NCBI GenBank assembly: GCA_020633415.1
Contig: JACKDQ010000001.1
Location: 434,001 to 498,000, forward strand
DNA length: 64,000 nucleotides
DNA from: Deltaproteobacteria bacterium
GTDB lineage: Bacteria > Myxococcota_A > Polyangia > GCA-2747355
Direction of reading: 5' to 3'
The translations under genes were made by a program, and so were the position numbers. A model generated the notes under the pieces. The model was not told the origin of the DNA. It did no database searches and saw only the letters and a program-made list of their open reading frames with translations. Every line of letters begins with the position of its first letter. Position 1 is the stretch's first letter. This document shows, piece by piece, positions 8,894-19,200 of the stretch.

Positions 8894-10329
8894 CGTCGAG
8901 GGCGTCGTCGGCGTGCGATGATCAGAGCGAGCAAGCCGAGGGCCAACAGTGCGGCGGCGCTCTGCGGGTTGCCGGCCACAGTACAGCCGCCGGCGCTGCC
9001 CGGCGTGCCTTGGTCGACGCTGGCGCTGGTGTCGGCGAGACAGGCCCAGGTGCCGGCCGAATCGGTACAGGTCGTGCCCTCCGGACAGAACGTCCGATCC
9101 GCGGCGCAGCCGACGGCGCACTTGCCCTTACCCGAGCTCAGCGCGCAGAGCCCCGAGGTACACTCGCTTCCCGCGCTGCAGCTGCCGCCCGCGCCGGTCG
9201 TGCCGTAGTAGCAGCTGCCCTGTTTCGCGCAGGAACCATCGACGGTAAAGCTGATCTCGGCGGTCGCCGTATTGGGCTTGAAGTCGTAGGCCTCGGCGCG
9301 CAGGGTGTGCTCGCCTGCCGGCAGATCTTTGAGAAAGATCAAAAACGGGCGCGAGTCGAGCTCAGCACTGAGTTTGCCATCGAGAAAGATCGCGACGTGA
9401 TGGATCCGCAGATCATCGGCGGCGTCGATCTCGACCGCGATATCGCGAGGTACCACCGTGCCGATGCCCGGGCGAATGAACCACACCGAAGGCGTCACCG
9501 TATCGCCCTCGCCGACGCCCAGCGCCGTTGTGAGTACGTCGACCTCGTTGACCTGCGTGCGTCCACACTGGCCCGGATTGGTCTGGTCCGAGGTGACCCA
9601 GCAGCAGGTCTCGTCGTTGAGACCCGGGTACATGATGCCCTTTTTCTCGGTCACATGGCCGAGGCCGACGGTGTGGCCGAACTCGTGGGCAATCACCAAG
9701 GCGATTTTTTTGGTCGAAGCCAATTTGTCGCCAAAGACCACGCCGATGTCTTTCTTATTGCTGTTGTCGCAGTCGAGCGGCGCGACGCCGGCGGTAAATT
9801 GGCTGTTTTGTTGAATGCCTTGGCCTGTGCCACCGACCATCATCATCGTGTATTCGCCTTCGCTCGGTCGCTCGGTCACGAATTCGATCGCGAAGTCGCC
9901 GAAGAGGATCTTCAGCTCGTCGATGATCTCTTTTTCGGCCTTTGCGCGGTCGCCGAAGCGCGCAAAGTTGAGTGCTGGATAATCGAGGCTAGCGCCGATC
10001 AGCAGGCCGGAGCTATTGGCAACGGAGTCGCTTGCACCGCGCGTTAGCTTGGCGCCGTCGAAGTTCAGAAAGACTTTGTGCCGGAAACCATCGACGATGT
10101 GACGCATCGTCGTTTGCTTGTGGGCACAGTGCTCGGTTTCGATCGCGTCGTTGCGCTGGTCGGCCCAGGCATTGTCGGGAATGGCGATCGCGTCAACTAG
10201 GCGGGGTAGCCGCTCGCGTTTGGTCTCAAGCGCCTGAGACAACTGCGGTTCGGCCATCGCCTTGCCGGAGGTTGCGAGCAGCGCGAGTGAGATCATGGGC
10301 AGACAATAAGTGAGTCGATAAGCGTGCAT
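8890..10329 (-). CDS. Secreted matrixin-like zinc metalloprotease with MYXO-CTERM-type tail
   Basis: 479 residues from the ATG at 10329, which has GAGG seven bases upstream and gives a clean signal peptide (MHAYRLTYCLPMISLALLAT). Residues about 210-226 carry the metzincin zinc motif (AHEFGHTVGLGH) followed by GIMYPG, the Met-turn. A beta-sandwich-like domain follows (about 285-365), then a Cys-rich module (CYYGTTGAGGSCSAGSECTS), then a C-terminal tail with GGC, a hydrophobic helix and RRRRPRR. That tail is the MYXO-CTERM type, which is cleaved and lipid-linked for surface display in myxobacteria. The product should act as a surface or secreted endopeptidase. Its stop overlaps the end of the convergent OsmC fusion gene by four bases. 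Confidence 0.88.
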   Translation of the reverse strand: MHAYRLTYCLPMISLALLATSGKAMAEPQLSQALETKRERLPRLVDAIAIPDNAWADQRNDAIETEHCAHKQTTMRHIVDGFRHKVFLNFDGAKLTRGASDSVANSSGLLIGASLDYPALNFARFGDRAKAEKEIIDELKILFGDFAIEFVTERPSEGEYTMMMVGGTGQGIQQNSQFTAGVAPLDCDNSNKKDIGVVFGDKLASTKKIALVIAHEFGHTVGLGHVTEKKGIMYPGLNDETCCWVTSDQTNPGQCGRTQVNEVDVLTTALGVGEGDTVTPSVWFIRPGIGTVVPRDIAVEIDAADDLRIHHVAIFLDGKLSAELDSRPFLIFLKDLPAGEHTLRAEAYDFKPNTATAEISFTVDGSCAKQGSCYYGTTGAGGSCSAGSECTSGLCALSSGKGKCAVGCAADRTFCPEGTTCTDSAGTWACLADTSASVDQGTPGSAGGCTVAGNPQSAAALLALGLLALIIARRRRPRR

Positions 10330-10623
10330 CATCGGACCTCGGGACAAGAAGCCAAACAAATCGGCCTCGGCACTCTAGCACATTGGTCGGCCGACGCAGC
10401 CTTGCTGGGCCTGACAGCGTTCGGCTTATCGTGGTAACGATTCGTCTTCGATAAGGATTTTCGCAAGAGCGAACAGCCGCAGCAAATGTCCTCCAGCGTT
10501 GTGAGTTTACCGACCGGTCAAGGTCGGACCTCGAATCGAAACAGCGCCTTGGAGCTTCTCCTACGCTGTGGTAGGACTGCCGCTCGCCGGCTCGGCGCAC
10601 GCTTTTTTTGAGGGTTAAGACAT

Positions 10624-12525
10624 ATGCGATTGAGTCCAACGGTTTACAACCAAGGCTTCCCGCGGGGTGGGCGGCTTTTTCGACCGCTGATCATCACTGG
10701 GGTCGTTGGCATGTCCCTGCTAACGGGAGCTTGTGGCTCTGAAGACGGCGGCTTGCCGTTTGACAGCGGGATGCTCCCCGACGGCTACAAGTTCGTCGCC
10801 TGTGACACGCCCGGTTCGCCCTGCAACGCCCATGATCCCTGCGCGATCAATCCGATCTGCGGCAACGACGGCCTGTGCCATCCGACGTTTTATCAAAACT
10901 GTAATGACGACCTGGCTTGTACCCAGGACGTTTGTCTCGGCGCCGGAAAGTGTGACCACATACCAGCCTCCGGTCAGTGCGCGTTGGCGGTCAAGCAAGC
11001 GGGCGGTCCGTCCAAGGTCCAATGCTTCAATACCGACGATCGCAATCCCGCGGACCCCTGCAAGGTTTGTGATCCCGAGCGTAGCGGCAAGGCCTGGAGT
11101 CCAGCGACCGGCGGTAGCTGCAACGACGGCGAGGATTGCACCAAAGACGACTACTGCGACAACGGTGTCTGCAAGGGCACCTACTACGGCGACCAGTGCC
11201 AAGATGAATACGGTTGTACCGAGGACGTTTGCGACGGCAAAGGTGGCTGTCTTGGCAACAAGTTGATGGCCGACTCCTGCCTGATCAATGGCGCCTGCTA
11301 CAAAAAGGGTGATACCGACGCACAGAAGTGCAACGTCTGCGATCCGAGCAAGTCCACCAACGCCTGGACGCCACTGTCGCTGCATTGCCTGATCAACGGT
11401 CGCTGCGAGGCGCCGGGTGCGGTTAGTCCCGATGGTTGTGGCGAGTGCGATCCGGCCAAGAACACCAGCGACTGGACGCCGGTCGCCGGCCTCTGCAAGA
11501 TCTCGGGCAAATGTTACAAGTCGGGCGACAAGAACACCTCGGCGGGCGGTTGCGCTGAATGCGATCCGACGGCAAACGCCACGGGTTGGACGGTCAAGGG
11601 CGACAACTGTTTGATCGGGAGCAAGTGCATAAACCCGGGCGATAAGGATTCGCTCGGCTGTGGTGAGTGCAAGCCGGCGACGAACAAGTATGATTACACG
11701 GCGATCGCCAACAAGTGCTTGATCGAGAACAAGTGTTTTGCGCCAGGCGAGAAAGATCCGACCAACTGCGGCGAGTGCGATCCAACGGTCTCGGGCAACT
11801 CGTGGACGGTCAAAGGCGACAACTGCTTGGTTTCCGGCAAGTGCTACAACCCCGGTGACCCCAACGACGATGGCTGCGCGCAGTGCAAGCCGACGAGCGA
11901 CAAGTATGCCTTCACGCCACTGACCAGCAAGTGCACGATCGGTGCGAACTGTTATGCCGATACGGAAGCCGATAGCTCGGGCTGTATGCAGTGCTTGGTC
12001 GCCACGCCCGGCAAGTGGTCGGTCAAGGGCACGACGAAGATCACCATCTACAACTTCGAAAGTGGTCTGATGGGATGGACCGCGACCAATAGTGACGCCA
12101 AGGTCGGCTGGATCGCCAGTTCGCGCCGCCCGGCGACAGGCTCGCAGTCGCTCTACTACGGTGATCCAGCAGTCGGTAGCTTTTCGACCGGTGCGACGGC
12201 GAACAAGGGGACCGTGCTCTCGCCGTCGATCGCGCTGAGCGCAGGCAAGAAAGCCGGCGTTCGTCTGTGGCTCTACGGTGACATCGAAAAAGGCACCTTC
12301 GGCGACCTGATCACGATCAGCGTCGTCGAGAGCGGTAAGACGACTTCGCTTTGGACCAAGCCGTCGACGTTTGTGCAAAAGACCTGGTTCGAAGTTTCTC
12401 TCGATCTGAGCAGCTATGCTGGTAAGACGATTCAGTTGAAGATCGAGTTCGACACGTTGGATGGCTTCGTCAACGACGGCGAGGGTCTGTTTGTCGATGA
12501 TATTTCGGTCTACGAGAACTGCTGA
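10624..12525 (+). CDS. Cys-rich repeat lipoprotein with C-terminal jelly-roll domain (paralog A, 7 repeats)
   Basis: A 633-residue lipoprotein: signal peptide to about residue 36, lipobox LLTGAC, then a disulfide-rich region with Cys every 5-12 residues. An N-terminal module with CNAHDPCAINPICGND and DLACTQDVC is followed by seven tandem repeats of about 38-40 residues of the form CLInGkCy.pGd...GCgeCdP......WT. The last 160 residues are a beta-sandwich (NFESGLMGWTA ... GEGLFVDDISVYENC) like MAM/choice-of-anchor-J domains, which often bind glycans. Start: ATG at 10624 with GAGGG upstream. It is followed 94 bases later by a shorter paralog. The protein is presumably surface exposed; ligand unknown. 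Confidence 0.85.
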   Translation: MRLSPTVYNQGFPRGGRLFRPLIITGVVGMSLLTGACGSEDGGLPFDSGMLPDGYKFVACDTPGSPCNAHDPCAINPICGNDGLCHPTFYQNCNDDLACTQDVCLGAGKCDHIPASGQCALAVKQAGGPSKVQCFNTDDRNPADPCKVCDPERSGKAWSPATGGSCNDGEDCTKDDYCDNGVCKGTYYGDQCQDEYGCTEDVCDGKGGCLGNKLMADSCLINGACYKKGDTDAQKCNVCDPSKSTNAWTPLSLHCLINGRCEAPGAVSPDGCGECDPAKNTSDWTPVAGLCKISGKCYKSGDKNTSAGGCAECDPTANATGWTVKGDNCLIGSKCINPGDKDSLGCGECKPATNKYDYTAIANKCLIENKCFAPGEKDPTNCGECDPTVSGNSWTVKGDNCLVSGKCYNPGDPNDDGCAQCKPTSDKYAFTPLTSKCTIGANCYADTEADSSGCMQCLVATPGKWSVKGTTKITIYNFESGLMGWTATNSDAKVGWIASSRRPATGSQSLYYGDPAVGSFSTGATANKGTVLSPSIALSAGKKAGVRLWLYGDIEKGTFGDLITISVVESGKTTSLWTKPSTFVQKTWFEVSLDLSSYAGKTIQLKIEFDTLDGFVNDGEGLFVDDISVYENC

Positions 12526-12619
12526 TCGATCGCGGTGCCGACGGCCAGCGGAATAGTTCTCTCGGGCTTAGCGTTCGTTAACAAGGCTTATGCCGCCAAA
12601 TCATAAGGGTACTTGAGGT

Positions 12620-14146
12620 ATGAACGGACGGATTGCTTGGACTCGGTGGACCGTCGCTTTGTTGTGCGTGCTGCTCGCCGCTTGCGCTAGTGACGAAAAC
12701 AGCCCTTCAGGTGATGGCGGTATTCCCGATGGGGTGACGTTGTTCCCCTGCGCGACACCGGGCATTCCGTGCAACGCTCACGATCCCTGCGCGATCGATC
12801 CGATCTGCGGCAACGACAATATCTGCCGACCGCGGGCCTACCAGAACTGCGACGATGGGCTAGCTTGTACCGTCGATACCTGCCTCGGTGCGGGCAAATG
12901 CTCCTATGAGGCGGTCTCAGGTCAGTGCGCGCTGCGCATCGTCAAGGACGGCAAGAGCCAAACCGCCTGCTACCAAGCCGACGACATCCATCCGACCGAC
13001 CCCTGCAAGGTCTGCAATCCCGATGAAGACGGGATGCGCTGGAGTGGTCGTACCGGTGGACGCTGTGACGACGGCAATCTTTGCACGAAGGACGACTACT
13101 GCGAAGCCGGCAAATGCAAAGGCACCTACTATGGAACCGAGTGCGGTGACGAACTAGAGTGCACCGAGGATCTTTGCGACGGAAAAGGCGGCTGCGCCAA
13201 TAAGCTGAAAGCCGATCGCTGCAAGATCGGGGCGGAGTGCTACAAGAAGGACGAGACGGATGCCTTTGGCTGCGCCAAATGTGATCCGTCGGCAAGCCAG
13301 ACGCAGTGGACACCGCTGCCTTCGCTCTGCAAGATCGGCGCGACCTGTTATGCGCCGGGTGCCAAGGATATCACCGGCTGTGGAATCTGCGACCCGAAGA
13401 GCAACACGACCGGTTGGACGCCGGCCGCCAACACCTGCCTGATCGACGGCCTCTGTTTGCAGTCCGGCGACAAGGACACCTCGGGCTGTGGCGAGTGCGT
13501 GCCGGGCACCAGTTCGACAAGCTTTACGCCGATCGCGGGCAAGTGTTTGATCCGTGGCGATTGCCATGCCGACAACGACAAGAGCATCAGCGGCTGCGGT
13601 GTTTGCACCTCGAGCGCCGACTACGATTGGTGGACGCCGGTATCGGGTAGCACGTCGAAAACGACCGACTTCGAGGGTGGCAGCGGCGGTTTCTCGTTGG
13701 ACGGGCCGGTCAGCGGCGTGGGCTGGGTTGTCAGTACACGGCGCGCCAACAGCGGTGGTAGCTCCCTCTATTACGGTGACCCGAACAAGGGCACCTACGA
13801 TAACGGTGCGGCCAACCAGGGCGACGTCGTATCGCCGAACTGGGCCTTGCCATCGGGCAAGCGCGCGGCCCTTTTCTTCTGGCTCTATCTCGACGTCGAA
13901 GCGGCTGCGGGGCAGGACCTGTTGTTGGTGCAGGTTGACGGCAACACCGTGTGGACCAAGTCGGCGAGCACGGTCCCGGTTAGCGATTATCGCAAGTGGA
14001 TTCCGGTCGAGATCGACCTCAAAGCTTATGCGGGTAAGACCGTTCGCGTGACCTTCAGCTTCCGTACGATCGATGGCTGGGCTAACAGCGGCGAGGGTGT
14101 CTTTATAGACGACATCCAGTTGCTGACGGAATGCGGCACGCTCTAG
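12620..14146 (+). CDS. Cys-rich repeat lipoprotein with C-terminal jelly-roll domain (paralog B, 4 repeats)
   Basis: A 508-residue paralog of the preceding gene with the same order: signal peptide with lipobox LLAAC, the CNAHDPCAIDPICGND module, DLCTKDDYC-type pairs, and a C-terminal jelly-roll ending GEGVFIDDIQLLTECGTL. It has only four CkIga.CY...d...GC..CdP repeats against seven in paralog A, so the difference in length is almost all repeat number. The jelly-roll domains share the FEgG...GW.vS.RR...gs.SLYYGDP pattern. The pair clearly arose by duplication and then repeat gain or loss. The 94-base spacer contains no obvious terminator, so they may be cotranscribed. Confidence 0.85.
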   Translation: MNGRIAWTRWTVALLCVLLAACASDENSPSGDGGIPDGVTLFPCATPGIPCNAHDPCAIDPICGNDNICRPRAYQNCDDGLACTVDTCLGAGKCSYEAVSGQCALRIVKDGKSQTACYQADDIHPTDPCKVCNPDEDGMRWSGRTGGRCDDGNLCTKDDYCEAGKCKGTYYGTECGDELECTEDLCDGKGGCANKLKADRCKIGAECYKKDETDAFGCAKCDPSASQTQWTPLPSLCKIGATCYAPGAKDITGCGICDPKSNTTGWTPAANTCLIDGLCLQSGDKDTSGCGECVPGTSSTSFTPIAGKCLIRGDCHADNDKSISGCGVCTSSADYDWWTPVSGSTSKTTDFEGGSGGFSLDGPVSGVGWVVSTRRANSGGSSLYYGDPNKGTYDNGAANQGDVVSPNWALPSGKRAALFFWLYLDVEAAAGQDLLLVQVDGNTVWTKSASTVPVSDYRKWIPVEIDLKAYAGKTVRVTFSFRTIDGWANSGEGVFIDDIQLLTECGTL

Positions 14147-14184
14147 TGTGTCACGCCATTTGGGGTGTGGCTCGCCGCTAGGCG

Positions 14185-14751
14185 ATGTCCGCTGATTTGC
14201 GACCAGCGATGGTGATGCGGCCGCGCATTAGATCGATGATCCGGGGATCGATGATCTGGCTCGCGGCTATCGCGCTAGCGACGTGTGCTGGCTGTCGCTG
14301 TTCATCATCAACGCCTAACGAAGCCGTCAAGTCGCCCAAGCTGGGCGCTGCCTTGCGTCCGAAATTGGATGCGGCCGCGAGCGAACAGCTCCGCTCGGCT
14401 TTGAGTCGGTTGCGACCGAATCGCCGCGCCCTCGCTCGGCAGATGCAGCGGATTTCGCGGATGACGGAGGAGCTGCGGCGGCGGATCGCTGGTCGGGTTG
14501 GCATCGCAGCGCCCGCCCACGCGCTGGCCGAGCTGTTGCAGCAGATGCCGACGGCTGCCGAGCCCGCTGCACTGATCAAGCGGCAGCGCGCGGCGGTTGA
14601 TACAGCGCGTCGATTGGTCTCGGCGACCGATAAGCAGCTGGCCTTCAACGATCTGCTCGACCGTTGCCACGCTTGTCACGCTGACTTTCTTGTTAAGCAG
14701 ACGCGCGTCAACGTGCTGCGTCGTTTGCGCTTTGCGCCGGTTCCGCGCTGA
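14185..14751 (+). CDS. Cytochrome c-like lipoprotein with single CxxCH haem site
   Basis: A 188-residue protein. A lipoprotein signal follows a longer N-terminus (MIWLAAIALATCAGC), so the true start may be one of the later Met codons (for example 14209 or 14239) rather than 14185. The mature part is helical and Arg-rich and ends with FNDLLDRCHACHADFLVK, where CHACH is a CxxCH haem attachment motif about 25 residues from the C-terminus. A C-terminal haem site after a four-helix bundle is the cytochrome c' layout. Length fits that family. It would be an outer- or inner-membrane-anchored electron carrier or gas binder; redox partners are not nearby. Confidence 0.65.
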   Translation: MSADLRPAMVMRPRIRSMIRGSMIWLAAIALATCAGCRCSSSTPNEAVKSPKLGAALRPKLDAAASEQLRSALSRLRPNRRALARQMQRISRMTEELRRRIAGRVGIAAPAHALAELLQQMPTAAEPAALIKRQRAAVDTARRLVSATDKQLAFNDLLDRCHACHADFLVKQTRVNVLRRLRFAPVPR

Positions 14752-14970
14752 TCAGGATTGTTCGCACCCTCGGGTGTTGGTCGGACGGGCGCGGCGACCG
14801 CCGCATCTCGCCGATCAGACTGGCAAGTCGGCTGATCCTTTGGCCGGCCAACTGGCGGCTGGACCGTCCGGTTAGCTTGCGGCGTTCGCCTTTTTTTCAA
14901 TAGCTTCCAGAATATGACGGTGTTTGGTTGCGGTACGTGGCTTGCAAACGACCTGCACTCGGAGGCTTGC

Positions 14971-15669
14971 ATGAAACAGCTGTATCCTGTGGTTTGGGCT
15001 ATCTCAGCGATGCTCGCTGGTACGGGTTGTGGCGCAGTGAGCGCCGAAACGAGCGGTGGCGTTGCGCAAGGCAAGGGTGAACCCGTTTGCTCGGGGGTTC
15101 GTCAAACGCGCCGCGTGGTGAGCGACGAATTGTCCGAAGACGGCCTGGCGTTCATCAACACTTGGGACGCCTGTAACGATGACAATGTACTCGATCACGA
15201 TGAGTTGCAGGACGCGCTGGGCTATTCGCGCGAGGCGTTTCTCTCGCAATTTGCGGCGCTGAGCGCCGCCGATCGCGCAGAGCTGCTCGCTGGCAGCAAC
15301 CCGCACAACAAGAAGCTCTGGATCTCGCGTGAAGGCGTCTATCGTCAAGCGCTGGTCAACAAACATCGCGCGCTGATTCGACCGTATTCGCAAGCAGCGG
15401 CGGACGCCGCGCTGTTTGGTTACAGCAGCTATTCCTACGGCGGTCAAAGTCACCCGCTGGTGCTAAAGGATTACACCAACAACTATCGGCAAGATGGTGA
15501 CGAAGCGCCGCTCGATGGCTTGACCTGGGCCGAAGGTAAGCACGTCGATACGATGGCCTTTGGAGAAGCGCTGGCCGCGCAGGTTGGCATCGATGGCGAA
15601 GAGGTTGCGATGATGCTCGCCAGCCTGGTGCTGGTGGCAACGCCGGCGACGGGCCATTCGGCGACGTGA
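14971..15669 (+). CDS. Secreted lipoprotein, hypothetical, EF-hand-like segment
   Basis: 232 residues from the ATG at 14971, which is preceded by GGAGG; the frame extends upstream without a ribosome binding site. The N-terminus is a lipoprotein signal (MKQLYPVVWAISAMLAGTGC). Residues about 55-72 (DACNDDNVLDHDELQDAL) resemble an acidic EF-hand loop, but the first coordinating position is out of register, so calcium binding is only suggested. The centre has a Tyr/Ser-rich part (LFGYSSYSYGGQSHPLVL). The GTG of the next gene overlaps the stop of this one, which suggests that the two are coupled. I know no family. Confidence 0.7.
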   Translation: MKQLYPVVWAISAMLAGTGCGAVSAETSGGVAQGKGEPVCSGVRQTRRVVSDELSEDGLAFINTWDACNDDNVLDHDELQDALGYSREAFLSQFAALSAADRAELLAGSNPHNKKLWISREGVYRQALVNKHRALIRPYSQAAADAALFGYSSYSYGGQSHPLVLKDYTNNYRQDGDEAPLDGLTWAEGKHVDTMAFGEALAAQVGIDGEEVAMMLASLVLVATPATGHSAT

Positions 15670-15968
15670 TCTGGGTCGCCTATTGGGGACGTCGTGGCAT
15701 GACCGTGCTCAAGGCCTTTGCTGGCGCTGTCGGCCTCACGGCCGCGGCGACGCTGTTCTGTGTCTGCAAGTTTCGTCAGGAGCTCGCCGCTGAAGCCAAG
15801 CGCAACGGCGATCTTTGGGAATGCGGCGCGGGTGGTGGTTACGGCTGGCGCCCGGGTGCCGGCATTGGCCGCGCCCATTGTTGGGCCAACGCCACCGGCC
15901 TGTGGCCTGACTCGCGCTACCACAGGTGTCGCAAGTACTACATCTGTAAGACCCTCTCCCCGATCTAA
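15666..15968 (+). CDS. Small secreted Cys-rich protein, hypothetical
   Basis: A 100-residue frame whose GTG start (15666) overlaps the TGA stop of the preceding lipoprotein gene, a GTGA coupling. An ATG at 15699 is an alternative start and would give MTVLKAFAGAVGLTAAATLF, a good membrane or signal segment. The mature part has Gly/Trp-rich spacing and six Cys (ECGAGGGYGWRPG, HCWANATGLWP, RCRKYYICK), consistent with disulfides outside the cytoplasm. It resembles a small secreted effector or inhibitor partner only in size and Cys content. No function is claimed. Confidence 0.5.
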   Translation: MIWVAYWGRRGMTVLKAFAGAVGLTAAATLFCVCKFRQELAAEAKRNGDLWECGAGGGYGWRPGAGIGRAHCWANATGLWPDSRYHRCRKYYICKTLSPI

Positions 15969-16167
15969 GCGCGCTTTCCGACCGCACACGCGCCCGTTTG
16001 TTCGCTCTCACGGCCAAGGCGGCCACCGCCGGACCTTACGCGTAGGTGCGCTGCCTACAGTGGGGCTGGTTTACCCACAGCTATGAACTTTTTGCGCAGT
16101 CTGACCTTTTTTCTCAGCGCTACCGAGGTAGGTGCAAGTGTTCTCAAGGGGTTAGTGTCGGCAATCT

Positions 16168-16183
16168 TGGTACGCCGGGTGCA
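16168..16183 (+). promoter_or_regulatory. Possible sigma-54 (-24/-12) promoter of pilY1
   Basis: TGGTAC, five bases, then GTGCA at 16168-16183 keeps the essential GG and GC dinucleotides with exactly ten bases between them and differs from the TGGCAC-N5-TTGCA consensus at two positions. The predicted transcript start would be near 16194, 18 bases before the pilY1 ATG. Pilus genes in myxobacteria are known to use sigma-54. Two mismatches make this tentative. Confidence 0.35.
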
Positions 16184-16211
16184 GTACTTGCGCGATTAGC
16201 GGAGTAACCGA

Positions 16212-19200
16212 ATGCGACACCCTCTGGCCCTCCTTCTGGCGCTCGCCCTCAGCGGGCCGTCTATGACCGCCCATGCCAAATACGACCCGCTGCGCGGGAT
16301 CACTGCCGGACAGCTACGTGCCGATGTCGCGATCGTCGTCGACGTGTCGCGCTCGATGCTTTGGCCGATCGCCAGCTCGCCGTTGACGGGCAGTTGTGGC
16401 AACGGCGTGTGCAATAGCAACGAGAGCGATATCAGCTGTCCGCAGGATTGCAGCGCGGGCAGCGACTGTTTGGGCGATCGCTCGGCCGGTGCTACGCCCG
16501 TCGATGTTTGCGGCGATGGCTATTGTAGCGGCGCTGAAGATAACACCAGCTGTCCAGCCGACTGTTTGATCAACTTCAAGTCGCCGCTAAGCGGTACGTC
16601 GATCAGTCCGGGCAGCGCGCCGAAGTGTGGTCAAGCCAAGAAGACCAGCCGTCTGGCGGTGGTCAAACGCGCTTTGCGCAATATCTTGCCCGAGCTGCGC
16701 ACGGTAGCGCGCTTTTCGCTGATCAGCTTCGCGCAAACGCGTTTGCGCGCGGTACCGGCGCCGCTGTGTCGTGAGCAGACGCCAGCCTACTACACCTACC
16801 ATCAAGCCGACACGAGCTCGAGCAAGCTGGTTTCGCTGTTTCTCTCGGAATGGGAGTTGCGGTTGCGCGGCGGCTGGAACGGCGCTTCTGGCCCGCAGAA
16901 CTTCACGTGGTTGGCGGGTGGCTCGGCGAGCGGGGCAGCGCTGACGCTCGAGTCGGGTGCCAATAGCATCTATCGGCTCAGCGAAGATCCAGCGACGGAG
17001 GTTCGCTTGCCGTATGTTGGCGGGACCGTCGAGCACAACGGTGAGAGCTACCAGTACGTTGGCAGCTATTTTTCCTATCGCCAGTACGCGATGCTCCAGG
17101 GACCGGCCGATCCCGAGGTCCGGCATTTCGCCGACTATCGCGGACCGCAGTTCAGCGAGGCCGGGGTGACCTGGGTGCACCGTCGGCACACCGGGTTCGC
17201 GGTAACGACGATGCTTGCCAATCAGGTTGTCACGCCGACGCTGGTCTACTGTGGCGGGCTTTCCACGGTGGGCGAACTCGTCAATGATTTGCAGCGCGGT
17301 GCGGTGCTGCAGCCATTCTTGCCGGCGACCGATCAGGCTTCGCAAGACGCGGTGCTCGGTCAGCTGATGACGCAGTTCAACGTCGCCGAGCAAGGCGGGT
17401 TGATCGCCCACGGCGGAACGCCGCTCGGTGAGGCGCTCGATACTGCGCGTGTACATTTTCTCGATCGGCAGGCTGGCAGTTGGACGCCGCGCCAGCTATC
17501 GAGCACGTTCGTGCCGACCTATGTTGGACCTTCGACGGCACCGACGGGCTGGGCTGCCGATGCGGCAGCTCCGTGTCGCCCACGGTTTGTTCTGTTGCTC
17601 ACCGACGGTGAATCGAACGGGCCGCTCGACCCCGCCACGGCGACGACCAATCTCTACAGCACGTTTTGTCCGAGCCCCGACAACTGCAATCCGGTTCGCG
17701 TGCTACCGATCGGCATGCCTGGCGCGAACATGACCGAGCTCGACAAGATCGCCGATATCAGCGTCGACGGTGTCGACGATCCCGATAGCTGCACCGATGC
17801 GAAGAAATGTCCCACCGCGCGATTCGCGAACAACGAAGCCGAGTTGGTGCGCGCGGTCAAAGAAGCGCTGTTCGAAATCTTGCGTGGTGACTACACGACC
17901 GCTTCAGCCGGTGTGACCACTGGTGTCGATAGCCAGATCACCGGCAACGTCGCGGTGGTCGCCTCGACCGAGTATCCAGGCTGGCGTGGGCAGCTGCGGG
18001 GCTACGACTTTAGCAAGCCCGACTGCAATACCGATCCAACGAGCTGCATCGAGTGGGACGCTGGCGCGCAGCTCGAGGCGCGCGATTGGAAGACGCGCAA
18101 ACTCTATACGGGTGCTGCCGGTCACAACAGCGGCATACCGTTTGCGCTGTTTGATTCGGCGGGTACGGTCAACGTAAGCGCGATTCGGCAGGTCTGGTCG
18201 ACGACGGCGACGAATGCGCAGATCAGCGCCTTTATCGATGATTTGGCCGGAAAAAATGGCTGGAAGCTCTCAGCGATCTTTCGCGCGATGCCGACCAGTT
18301 GGGGACCGCCAACGCCGATGCCCAAGGTACCGAGTCATGCCGCGCTGGAAAGCGCACAGCGCGATCGCCAGCGCCTGATCTACGTTGGCAGCAACGACGG
18401 CATCCTGCATGCCTTCGACACGACGGGCAAAGAGGTCTTCGGCTACATCGCTCCGCATCATCTGGCGAAGATTTACGCGATCTACCAGCAGGGCGGGCAA
18501 GACCCCGATCCAAACAAGTACCAATGGGTGCTGGCCAACTCGCCGCGCATTGGCGATCTGGCCAAGAGTTCGGCGGACCCCTCGAGCTGGCGCACGTTTC
18601 TCGTGCAAACCAGTGGCCCGGGCTCGGAAGACTTCTACGTGCTCGACGTGACTTCACCGACGACTTGCACCACGGCGGGGCAGCCGGCGACGTGTAGCCT
18701 CGCCTCGCCGCCCTTCAAGGTCGCGTTTAACTCCAAGACCGCATCCCCATCGATCGATCCGACTTTTGGCGAAACGTGGTCGTTGCCGGCGCTCTATTGG
18801 AGCGGCGCGCTCGCCTACAGTCAGATGGCGATGGGATCGGGCTACGGTACGTCGGATCAGGGCGAGTATTACAATCGACTGATCTACTCAGGCGAGTATC
18901 CCTGGTACACGACCGCAACGCTGTCCTCGAAGCGTCTGGCGGGGGCAGGTGCGTTGGTCTCGCCCTACGCTGTGATGGCCGACACGGTTGTCGGTGTAGA
19001 CGACTCGACGATGCAGGCAGTCAACGCCTATCAGGCCGATCTCAACGGTCGGATAACGACCTTCAATAGCGGCGATCCCAATGCGGACGCACTGATCCTT
19101 GGCGATAACGTGCCGAGCTCCACGGCGGGTGCTGGGTCAAGCTACCCGTTCTACTACGCGCCGGCGGCGCTCCGAGAGCCGATCGACAACAGTCGTAATT

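Noticed and set aside
9010..10047. 345-codon plus-strand frame over the metalloprotease
   Set aside because: The minus-strand frame has the zinc motif and a sorting tail; the plus frame is a GC-rich shadow.
10720..12378. 552-codon open frame antisense to the seven-repeat lipoprotein
   Set aside because: Its Arg/Ala/Val-rich, repetitive product is the mirror of the Cys repeats; there is no ribosome binding site, and the plus strand has signal peptide and domain structure.
15130..15220. True calcium-binding EF-hand in the lipoprotein at 14971
   Set aside because: The acidic loop is out of register at its first coordinating position, so I note it only as EF-hand-like.
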